From Sternotherus odoratus (taxonomy: Eukaryota; Chordata; Testudines; Kinosternidae): a stretch of DNA of 64,000 bases. This document shows, piece after piece, positions 33,540-44,000 of this stretch. Below the pieces are notes generated by a model. That model saw only the letters and a program-made list of their open reading frames with translations. It did not search any database and was not told the DNA's origin. Position 1 is the stretch's first letter. Each line of letters begins with the position of its first letter. The position numbers and the translations under genes are program-made. The DNA is taken from assembly GCA_032164245.1 (NCBI GenBank), contig JAVMKO010000005.1, positions 39,274,133 through 39,338,132 of the forward strand, read 5' to 3'.

Positions 33540-33835
33540 ATTTGTTCCTTATCACTTTCCCATAGCCACTGGCCTTGCCCCATCATAATATGTAGTTTCA
33601 ACCAGTTTGCCTGTTTGCCTGTGAAGTCAGGCTTACCAGCTTGTAACTGCAAGGATTGCCTCTTTAAAAAAAAAAAAAAAGAATTAGGTGTTACATTAGC
33701 TATCCTCCAGTCTCTGGTACAGAGGCGGATTTAAGTGATTGGTTACATACTACAGTTAGTATCGACAATTTCATATTTGAGTTTCTTCAGAACTCCTGGG
33801 TAAATGCCATCTGGTTCTTATGACTTATTACTGTT
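33540..33835 (-). mobile_element. CR1 LINE fragment, antisense (right piece of a split copy)
   Basis: The landmarks 'caaccagtttgcc', 'gtcaggcttaccagcttgta', 'ctatcctccagtctctggta' and 'gagtttcttcagaactcctg' are the CR1 region just upstream of the piece at 32,390-32,686. Both are in the same orientation, so the two are one copy split by later insertions. An A-run of 15 nt at 33,666-33,680 interrupts it. Confidence 0.85.
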
Positions 33836-34840
33836 GCCCTGCTCTCCCTTTGTTGCAAATCACATTCTGTCTGGCTCTTAGACATGAAACACGGTGCTGC
33901 TGCTAATCTAACAAGCCAAGAGGTGCCCAGGTGCTCTGCAGAACGGCAGGACATACTCTGGGAATGTAGCCCTGGGAAAGAAGCACTGGCAAGGAGCTGC
34001 AATGGGAAGGCTCTATTCCCTGGATAATTACACATGCAGGAAGATTTGATCTTATTTTTTAATTATCTCTCATTTTTCACTGTTGGCTGGTTCCTCTAAT
34101 TAGGGGCTGCCAAGTTTAATAGTTTTAAAAATTTCCCACCTGTGGAGCTAGGGGCAGGGCTTGTTAAAGTTGTTCCATTAAACGTTTTAACTTTGCACTT
34201 AGGAATGGGGTTGAGATGCAAAATTCTGATCTGCTTCCAAAGCTGGGGGTTGTTCTGACCCATCTGTACTCTCTATTCTTGTCCCCCATATTTCAGTCAC
34301 TTGGACACCAGGTGAGGTGGGGAATGGAGACATTAATGGTGGTGCCATCCATTGCATATGCGCCAATGATTGCTAAGGAGATCTAGAAAGCAGCAGTGAT
34401 AGACAGGCTTTCCACTGACTTGAGCATTAGTAAATTGCTGAGCTGAATGGAAAAACTGTATGTGGAGTATCCAGTTATTTGAGTCTCCATTTCCTCTGAT
34501 AACTGGTGAAAATAGCGATGGATGGTGACCCAGAAATGCATGTAACAGGCCCACAGGGTTTGCTAGAAATATTCCACCGCATCTGTGGGTGTTGGTTCTG
34601 CTGCAAAAGGGTTAAGTGGATTGTGGTGATTCATTGAGAGTTTAGCTGAGGATAAGAAAGTGTGTCTTCAGAGAGAGGATCTCTGGGCATAGGCTAAGAG
34701 TCCAGGGGAAGGAACCCTTGAGCAGCAAAACCCAGAAAGAAGGTTGAAAGTAAACTGTGTTAATATATCATTGGTTCCCTGGTTAATAGTAAAGCTAAAC
34801 CCCAGGAGAAGGGATGAGATTTCAGTGTGTTTGAGAGGAG
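33836..34840. other. No gene recognised
   Basis: Unassigned sequence. Confidence 0.4.
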
Positions 34841-35020
34841 GGGGGATAGCTCAGTGGTTTGAGCATTAGCCTGCTACACCCAGGATTGTGAGCTCAATCC
34901 TTCAGGGGGCCATTTAGGGATCTGGAACAGAAACCTATGGGTTAGATTGTGGCCTGTGTTGTGTAGGAGGTCAGACTAGATGATTATAATGATCCCTTCT
35001 GACATTTAATGTCTATGGGC
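34841..35020 (+). mobile_element. Full-length tRNA-derived SINE (Cry-like)
   Basis: The head GGGGGATAGCTCAGTGGTTT is A-box-like, as in a tRNA gene. A B-box-like 'ggattgtgagctcaatcc' follows about 40 bp later. Then comes a linker ('gccatttagggatctgg') and a CR1-type tail ('gaggtcagactagatgatta', 'gatcccttctgacattta'). This is the cryptodiran SINE layout: Pol III promoter in front, and a tail copied by the CR1 machinery. Best preserved SINE in the window and the strongest hint at the host group. Confidence 0.9.
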
Positions 35021-36164
35021 AGGGTGGGAAAGGTGACTGCTCTCTCTCACCCACACTGTCTGCTTAGAAGGGTGATTTGAAGTGAGACTATAGTGAGATC
35101 ACTTTACCTGATTATTTCATTGTGAAGCACTGCAGGTCATCTCTGAAACACATTTTCAGACATGGACTGGAGGATCTGTCACATACCCTTCTGGCCTGCT
35201 TAGAGGTCTGCTTCAAAGGCTCTGTGCATTTGCATGCATCTAGCCAGAAATAATATGCTTGCAGAAAAGAATGCCGTATGCTGGCCTGGCAGCAATGATA
35301 CTTAGCACACTACATAAGAATCCCAGGGAGAGATATTAAAGCAGTGCTTTTCATGATGTTATAATTAAAGTGCCATCTGCATTTTCATGCACACCCCTAT
35401 TTTCAGAGATGTATAACTCAGTTGTAAAAATAAATTAGATCTGGGTTGAAACTTGGCACCTGGGCTCTCAGAGCATGAACACATTTTCCTTGGCAAAATG
35501 TCCTGAAGATGCAGGAGTGGGAAATAATAATTACGGTAACATAGGGTGCCAATAAAACCACCTCTCAGCAAAACCACCCATGACTACCTTTGGGTGTTAG
35601 CTGGCTATATGCATACCTCAGATGACCTACCTCGCACTTCAAAGGGTTGCATACATGTAAATGAGTGAAGAATTTGACTTCAAAGTATTTAAAATCATAT
35701 TCAAGTAATTTCTTAGAATTTTTCTTCTTTCTTTTTAATGCTCTCCATTGTTTGCAAATATTTCTTCCAAGTCTGGTCACAACTTCCCTCCTGATTTTAT
35801 TGTTCCATTTGACTTGCCTTCATTTCCCCACCCCACCACCCCTCCATGCCTCCAATGGAACCAATAGAGACACGTTTGTTTGTGTTTTAACAACAACCTC
35901 AGCTTGAGCAGCAGCATTATCTTGTCCACTTGTCTTCGGTGTGCAGTGGAAGTCTCCCCAGGTGTGTGGTACTGGCCAGGAGTGTTCTTTAGTGAATGAC
36001 CATTCCAGGGCCAGTGCAGAGAGAACAAAGTGTGGATTTTGGTGGGAGGGGGCATGAAAACAGAAGCCAATATTCTCAGCTTTCAGAGAGTGGATTTTAA
36101 AAAGAAAAAAAATCCCAGGCTGGGATCCAAATTCTACTCCCTTACACAGGGTGAGTCTGGAGTA
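35021..36164. other. No gene recognised
   Basis: Unassigned AT-rich sequence. Confidence 0.4.
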
Positions 36165-36454
36165 CAGTAGAACCTCAGAGTTATGAACTGACCAATCAAC
36201 CACACACCTCGTTTGGAACCAGAAGTACACAATCAGGCAGCAGCAAAGACCCCCCCCGCCCAAAGTGCAAATACAGTACAGTACTGTGTTAAATGTAAAC
36301 TACTAAAAAAAAAAAGTAGCATTTTTCTTCTGTATAGCAAAGTTTCAAAGCGGCATTAAGTCAATGTTCAATAGTAAACTTTTGAAAGAACAACCCTAAC
36401 GTTTTGTCCAAGTTACGTACAACCTCCATTCTGAGGTGTTGCGAGGTTCTACTG
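36165..36454. mobile_element. Tc1/mariner-type MITE
   Basis: The left end is CAGTAGAACCTCAGAGTTAT. The right end 'gcgaggttctactg' is its inverted partner (preceded by 'cattctgaggtgtt'). The flanks are TA at 36,163-36,164 and 36,455-36,456. The ends resemble those of the element at 1,812-2,226 (CAGTAaAACCTC), so both probably used related transposases. 290 bp, no ORF. Confidence 0.85.
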
Positions 36455-36647
36455 TAACTCCATTTAAGTGCATGCAGCTATTCCAGATCAGTATCAATGT
36501 AACTGAGAGCATAGTTTTATCCTTGGGGCCTGTGGTGGGGCAGGTCCCTACCTTCATCAGGGAGTTACAGAGCTCCTCTGGGCACAGTCAGCCTCAGCCT
36601 GGCACGCCTGTGACACTTGTCAAGCCTGGAGATGGGCAGGTCCTGAA

Positions 36648-36952
36648 GTGTATGTGTGCACTGCAGCTGGGAGGTGTGATTCCCAGCAGAGGCAGGCAGA
36701 TGTGTTCCATATCAGCTCATGGTAGAGCACTGAGAAGAGCAGTGTGGACATTGTGGCAAGGGCTGTGGCTCAGGCTAGCTAGTCCTAGCCTGGCCAGTTT
36801 CCTGGGTCCAAGCCTGAGCAGCTATCCTGAGCCAACACTCACACTGCAACATCCCCACTGCTATTTTTAGTGCACTAGCTCCATCTGAGCTAGCGTGAGT
36901 CTGTCTACCCATGCTGGGAACGACACCGCCCCACTGGAGTGTAGACGTACTC
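36648..36952. mobile_element. MITE with Harbinger-like ends
   Basis: The left part 'gtgtatgtgtgcactgcagc' and the right end 'ccactggagtgtagacgtac' form an imperfect inverted pair of the '(g)tacgtctacact' type seen in the Harbinger MITEs here. The interior ('ggctcaggctagctagtcc', 'atctgagctagcgtgag') has a self-complementary flavour. Target duplication not clear. Confidence 0.55.
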
Positions 36953-39900
36953 TAAAAGGAAGGGTCCCTGCTTGGTGCAGGGTAGCTCTCTGAAGCTAGA
37001 GAGCAGGGGTTGGAAGCTGGAAGCAGGGGTTGCTGACTAGGGAACTAGGGTTGCTGACTAGGGAAACACCTTGAGAGCATTGGCCACCCAGGCCCTCTCA
37101 GAAAGAAGGGAAGGTACTTTTTCTTTTTTTCTCTTTGGCTTCCCTAAGGCCTAGGACTCTGCTCTCTGTGGACTGCGAAAGCACAACTACTTTTTATTTG
37201 GATTACTTTAGGTTCCCCTGCAAGGGATCAGAGACCCTGAACAGCATGGCCAGAGGGCTATGCCCCTGACTGCAATACAGAAGAGGGGCCTACCATCTCC
37301 CAAAGGGAGTGCTAGAGATATATAGCCTACATAGGGCCAAATTCAAAAGTGGTGTAAACAAGTGCACTTCAAAAGACTTCTAGTTGCATTGCACCTATTT
37401 ACACCCAGATTTTAGACTCTGGCAGGTTTTCTCTCCCAGGTACTAGCAATATTAAGATGGGTCAGTTGCTTTCAAAAACTATTTGAGAGTGTTCCTTCCA
37501 TCCCTGGCAACTGGAGACCTGTGATTTTGCTGCCCATAACTATTGTGTATAGAGTGGCAATCAGATTCGTATTCACCTTGAGATGTTGTGATGTTCAGAT
37601 CAGAATTTTCTAAAAGTCTGAACTCGCCTGCCATCTACAAAATAAAAACTTGGGTTTGTGTATTTGGCAGGACTGGGAGGCTGGCTAAGAGCTTGTCCCG
37701 TGTTATCAGACTTGATTTTTGAAAAGATTAAATGAAGAGTCGCTGTTTGATGATCCCACTTGGCTATGACCAGAGATTTTTAGATCCAATGGCTTTAAAA
37801 TATCACTTTTATTTAAAATCCAAGTCAAATGATTTTTAAAAAACGGTTTCAAAGTAGAAGGAAGTGACTTTTTGGAGTCTATGTATATTATTTATATTGC
37901 AGTAGAACCCAGAGGCCCCATGTGTTAGGTGCTGTACAAACATCAGAGAGCACCCTTGCCCATAAGGGTGTATAGCCTTCAGCTCTCCCTGTGTATCCAC
38001 TCACTGTCAGCTGGACCAAACATGCCACATAGTTATCCTCTTCTCCCACCCACTCTTCCTACCAAGGAGCTCTTTGGGCAAGAGTTCAGAAACCTGCAGG
38101 CTCGATGCCCGCACCAGCCCCACAAAGGAAAAAGTTTGATTGTTGGGACAGAGCTGAATGGGGGTCACCAGGGGATGGTTCGGAAAGCAGAACCACCGAC
38201 CCGCTCCCTACACACATTACTAGAGTGACTGGTCTCTCCCAGGGAGCTGCCACATATGCAGCTCAGCTTGGCAAGTCATACGGGTTTCCCAAGATCATTA
38301 TTGTGCGGTCTATAGAGGGAGTTTCCCAACCTCCAAACCACCCCCGCAGCAGACAGATGCAGTTGTCTAAAAGGAAGCCTTGTTCAGTGGTCTTATGGGA
38401 GTTTTAAAATGTATTTTCTATTTGTTTTTGAATCTTCTATTCTCAGTTGATTTCCTTTCCACAGCCCCTGCTTGGGGGCAGGGGGGCAGTAACAGAGAAA
38501 CCTGACCTGTCAGTCATCAATGTATGGAAAACAAAGCCAGCAGTACTACCAGTGTGGAAAAAATGGCAAGAAATGGGTGTTGACTAAATACCCTGGGCCA
38601 TGTTGCCCCTTAGGCAGGATGCTCCTATCTAGTGGAGAGGAATCCCCTGGAGCATTGTCCCATCTCTTCCTCCCCTTCCAGCTCTCTGAACAAGCTGGAA
38701 TTTCTCTCCCCAAATTCACCCAGCCCTGGGACCTATGGAGGCCAGGGCCTACTGCTTACTAAGTCCTGAGGGTTCAGAGGTGAGGGAAGATGCTGTGGAG
38801 AGGAGCAGACCCCTCCATGTGTCCCCTTCGTAGCTACATCTTCCTCACACACATACCCTTCCCCCAGCCCTATAACTGGTCTCCATGAGGTTGGACAAGT
38901 GGTGGGACACAATGATGGTTCAGAGGAGGCTGTCCTCCCCCTTCCATGCTCACTGCTGGGCAGAATACACCTTCCTTCTGCAGGGGATGATGTGGCCCAT
39001 TGTGACCGATTTGCTGTGTGGGGATGGAGGCAGGGGGGGCTGAGGGTAACAGTTTCATTTTGGAACCCCAGGGTCAGAACAGACGTTGATCAAAGATTCC
39101 ACAGATGGAGGACTGGGGGAAGGAGAAGGCAGGGCTGTAGGGTGTGGATACTGGCAAAGGGGTGGAAGCTGAAGTGCAGTTTCTACTATGGGATACGAAA
39201 GCAATACTGGCGTCGGTTAGATTAAGTCTTATTCAAGTGAAAGGATGCTACCAGAAAATTAAACAGTGGATAACAAAATCACACACAGTTCTGATTGAAG
39301 CTGCCTGGTGGTGTTGGCTAGTTATTTAGTACAGAATGGGGAAGAGGGTCTGGTTATTTGGCAGCATGGTGATGATGGAGCAGGGACAGGTGTGGGGGGT
39401 TTTTTCTGTGCCACTGAAAGAATAAATAAATAAATAATCTCAAACCATGTGTCGTGAGTGCAGCTCAGCAGAGCCAGCTTTGAGCAAGGGCCAGGATGCC
39501 ACCACTCTTCTCCCTGCTTCACCCAGGCAAGGGCAGTGGCAGAGCTTGATAATGATGGGAAAAAATACACAAGGCATGTGGGAGAGATGCCCACAACTCC
39601 CCTGTGCCTGAAGACAATCAGCTGGGGACTTGGGCTGCCAAGGACTTGATTTACAAGTGTTACTTGGAACTTCCTTTTGAAATGGAAAAGAGGATGGAGT
39701 GGGGAGGGGAACAGAGTGAGGCCTCCTGGTCCTAAACTCAATATCCAGAATCCGTGAACTTGTAGGGGAGAGGTGTTTTTGTTCAAAAATTTCCCAGTGA
39801 AATATAGAGATGCCTGCCATACATACACTGTGAGGTCACAGCATTTGCAGCCCTTTCTTAGTCTGTGAAGAAAGGAAATAGACCATATGTTTCAGAGATA

Positions 39901-40091
39901 GGGCTCAGGTGCCAAAGTCTGGATTCAGACTCATCTGAATCTCAGTTTCCCCCATGCTTCCAGGGGTGTTTGGATGTGGAATTTAGAGTGGCCTACTACA
40001 AAGACAGCATCAAAGATGTGACACTCAAATCCAGATCTGAATCCAGATCCAAACTGCCCTGGAGTTTTGGGTTTGCTCGGGGTTGGGATCT
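36953..40091. other. No gene recognised; simple repeat near 39,420
   Basis: No exon recognised on either strand. 37,010-37,070 has a short tandem of 'gggttgctgactaggga'. 39,420-39,437 is an AATA microsatellite; on the minus strand it reads as overlapping ATTTA, which would be an AU-rich element if the CISH transcript extends this far. Confidence 0.4.
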
Positions 40092-40097
40092 TTTATT
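40092..40097 (-). terminator. Candidate CISH polyadenylation signal (AATAAA)
   Basis: AATAAA on the minus strand, 406 nt after the CISH stop codon. I noticed no other canonical hexamer between it and the stop. An ATTTATTT on the minus strand at 40,194-40,201 lies in between, the kind of instability element expected in short-lived cytokine-induced mRNAs. A longer 3' UTR with a later signal is possible. Confidence 0.4.
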
Positions 40098-40503
40098 CCA
40101 CCCCAGGTCCCATCCCTAATTCCTTGAAAGGAAAAGAAACAAAATAATGGACTAAAAGGTGCTTTAAAACATCAGGAGAGAGGCTACCAAGGAAATAAAT
40201 AGTGATAAGAACAATGGCAATACTCCTAACGTCAGGGCAGCTCTGAAATTCAAGTAGTGTGCACGTGTCAAGAGCACTTCCTTCAAGCCTCTGAGGCTTG
40301 GAGGTTGGATTGTGTCCCACAGTTCACTGGTACAATCAGCTCCCTCCCTGGTGTAGACATGGAATTGGGGGAGGGGAGAGGAAACGTGGATGCAGTCACT
40401 GCTGATGACCATGTTTTTACTGTACCCCCTTGATGCCATGCTTCAGCGAGACAAAAAGACATCATGATTCTAGTCTGTTGGTCTGAGGCCCGTTGGCTGC
40501 ACC

Positions 40504-41006
40504 TCAGAGCTGGAAGGGATATTGCTTCAAATAGTCCCCCATCCTCCTGGGCAGGGGCAGCTGGTCCACCTCTGCTGTCGACTTGTTGATCTGTAGCCGG
40601 CACAGGTGCTGTAGGCTGGGGGCACTGTCCTTGCGGCTGAACGGCCGTATCAGCTTCAAGTGCACTGCTGCAGCCACCATCTCCTTTTGCACGGGGGACA
40701 GGGGCGAGGGCGGTGGGTAAGGGGCCTCGTTCTTGTTCTCCACTGTGCAGGACATGACATAGTGCTGGATAAGGCTGACCACATCTGGGAAGGCCAGGAT
40801 GCGGGGTTTGGACAGGCAGTTGGAGTCGAGCCGGAACTTGCTGTTGGTGTATTCAATGCGCACATTGGTGGGACCCCGGTTGGTCTTGACAGAGAGCGTG
40901 AACAGGTAGCTGGGGTGGGTGCTGTCCCGTACCAGGAAGGTACCCTCTGGCATCTTCTGAAGATGCTGCTTGGCCTCGCTAGCTGTGATAGACCCCCAAT
41001 ACCAGC
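40504..41006 (-). CDS. CISH: CISH coding exon 3 (SH2 and SOCS box)
   Basis: The acceptor CCTTTCCAG|GC lies at 41,008-41,007. The exon completes Gly83 and codes residues 84-249, ending in TGA (40,506-40,504). It carries the whole SH2 domain and SOCS box, as in other CISH genes. Confidence 0.95.
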
Positions 41007-44000
41007 CTGGAAAGGAATCCCAGAAAGAGAGTTAATTTAGAAAGCATCATCACTAGACTGAAAACAGGGGCTGCTCATATCAGGTAGGTAGGAGCAGGCT
41101 TCATGGGAAATACAGTAGAGATGGCATAGCCATGCCCTGCAGGGTTTCCAGCTTATGTTTTTCATCAGTGCGCTCAGGCTGGGGAGGGGAGGCCATGCTG
41201 CCGTGTTTGGTGCTTAGAGAGACAGAGGAGCAATTCCCCTTTCTGTCGATTGAGCTATTAAAGGCAAAGCTCTCGTGTATGCTAGTGGTGGGCTACTTTG
41301 TGATACAAACATTGGCTGTGTGGTGGCTGAGACTGGGACCACCCATTGCACTAATACGTTTCTGCTGTAACAGCTTCTGGGGCAAGACACTTACAGCAGA
41401 TCAACCTTAGTGCCCAGCGACTTTCCTAGGAGATTCTTCATGGAGGTGGCTCACAGAGAGTTCTTCCCCACACCCTGTGACCTCCTCATCCAGTGACCTT
41501 ATGCTGGTGGGTAGAGCCTTACCGGATTCTCGCAGATAGGAGAAGGTTTTTGCAATGCATAGCAGATCTTCTTCAGGATCTCGCATCCGAGGCAGATTAT
41601 TCTCAGGAGCAGGTGCCATGATGGCAGCAGCAGATTCTCCTTGGAAGACCGTAACGGAACGAGGTTGCATGATCTGCTCGGACAAATCCACTGCAATGCC
41701 TCTGAGCGACTGTCTCCCGATCTTCTCCTCTGCCAGCAAAGGATGGGGTCTGAAATGAAGGATGTATTATAGGATTTTTAGCTTGTCTTGCCTAGCATTG
41801 CATTATCAGCTCAGCGTCTGCTATGCGTGCTACAGCGTGTGTTCTGTAAACAGATCCTCACTATGGTTATATTTCTAACAAGCAGAAAAGGAAAAAACAA
41901 ACATCACAGAGCTAAAGATGAGCCCCTCAATGCAGGGAGGGATGGGTGGCTTTTTCCACCTTGGGAGGGAGACTAGTTCAAACAGTACCTTGAAACCTCA
42001 CACCAAGAGCCTGACATTCCTCTAATCCAGTGGTTCTCAAACCAGGGTATGCATACCTCTGAGGGGTATGCAGAGTCTTCCAAGGGGTACATCAACTCAT
42101 TTAGATATTTGCCCAGTTTTACACCAGGCTACATAAAAAGCACCAGTGAAGTCATTACAAACTACAATTTCATACAAACAATTGCTTGTTTATAGTGTTC
42201 TATGTATTATACACTGAAATCTAAGTGCAATATTTATATTCCAGTTGATTTATTTTATATCTATATGGTAAAAATGAGAAAGTCTGCAATTTTTCAGTAA
42301 TACTATGCTGTGACACTTTGGCATTTTTATGTCTGGTTTTGTAAGCAAGTAGTTTTTAAGTGAGGTGAAACTTGGGGGCACACCAGACAAATCAGACTCC
42401 AGAAAGGGGTACAATAGTCTGGAAAGGTTGAGAGACACTATAGGATAGTGCATTTTTAATAGGACTGTGGGGAAGAGATACAGATACGGTTCCTGATGAC
42501 ATGCAGTGGGTCTGATTCTGTTTTACTGGTGTAAACTTCAGTGGAGTTACTCCAGATTTATGACAGTGTGTCTGAGAGGACCCTCCCCACCCCGATCCCC
42601 ACATTATTCTCCTGTCACTGAAGGTTGGCCTGATCTTATCATGCCTGTTGGAAGCTAAGCATGTGCTGATCTTGAAATGCCATCACAGCAGAATAACTAG
42701 CCAGTCCCTGGCATCAAATGGCATGAAGGAAACTTAGTATAAAGTGTAATCATCCAGCCCCTGGCATGTTTATAATGGTAGAAGGCTTCCAACAAGCTAG
42801 TGTCATGGTGAGCACTGTTCAGTGTGATTATAAATCTTCCAAGGGAGCAGTATTGTAGCCTTCTAGCAACTAGCTGTAATGTGTCCCATCGCCCTGTGGT
42901 CTGTAGTAAGTCCTTCTCTGTACCATGGGGAATGCTAAAAGCAGTTGTGACCTGTGGTGAGAGAACAGGATGATGGAGTGTGAGGAGGGAGCCCTCATTG
43001 CCAGTCAGGCTTCTGCATCTGCAGAATTAGCCCAGAGTTGTCACTGCCAGGGGAATGTACAAAGCTGCATGTCCTACAGAAGGAGGCTGAAAATAAGCCA
43101 CACGTGTCTCGGTGCTCTAGGTGAGCAGCACCCCACATGCATTGCTCCTGCATGTGAAAATGCGACATAGCTGGCAAGAGTGAAATGCAAAATTAAAGGA
43201 AAGAGAATAAAAAGAGAAGCTGATGGGAGGGTCTGACTGGGCCTGGCTCGGGCCTTCCATCTTCTAGCACCCTTCACCCTCACTCAACCCTGTGCTGCAG
43301 AATATCTCAAATGTCTCTCTCTGCTGCACCTGGCACTAAGGTGACCTCTCTAGGGTCAAAAAATATAAGGTAAACGCGTTCCCAGGGATATGCAATACAG
43401 TCCCCAATTTGAGACCTAGGGACTGTCTGATGCTAATGGAGATTAAAAAGGCAGTTGCAGGATTATCTCACGTCATAGCAAAAAGAGGGGGAGAAAGGAC
43501 AGATGTCCCTGGTGTTTCTCCTCCAATCTTATCAACTTTGTCCTTTGTATAGACAGTGACCTTTAATGGGCACACAAATGTGGACCAGGCAGGGGATAAG
43601 GTTACAGACTGATCTTCCCCACCCTACCCTGGCTTGGCCCACTCCTCTCTCCAGCCCTCTCGCCCTACCTGTCCCAACTATGGGACAAAGACCCAAAAGG
43701 TGAGACATATGAACAATAGCACAGAGGGGATTGAAGGGGAGTTTTACCTTTAAGAGAGAGAGAGAGCAGGCTGCAGTCAGAGTTCCATGGCTCTGCATTT
43801 TGAATGTAGCTACCCAGGGAGTTTTTATGGGGCCATAGATAAATCTGACTTTAACCTGAGGGACTTCTCAGTGTTCTCAAACAATGGAGGGCAATCAAGG
43901 AGGACACATTGATCCCACAAAATCAAATGCTCCACAGATTTTCAGAAAAGACTGTTGTGAGTTAAAAACATCTGCCAAATACATCTCTGATCTTCTTCAG

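Noticed and set aside
34841..34915. tRNA gene
   Set aside because: A- and B-box-like words are present but no clover-leaf closes and a CR1-like tail follows; it is the head of a SINE.
36436..36870. 144-codon open frame on the plus strand
   Set aside because: It spans the end of a mariner-type MITE and the start of another; composition is not protein-like and no domain is seen.
41407..41522. Extension of the CISH exon 2 frame past position 41,523
   Set aside because: A canonical donor GTAAGG lies at 41,522 and the next exon joins in phase to give the conserved GWYWGS; the extension is intron.
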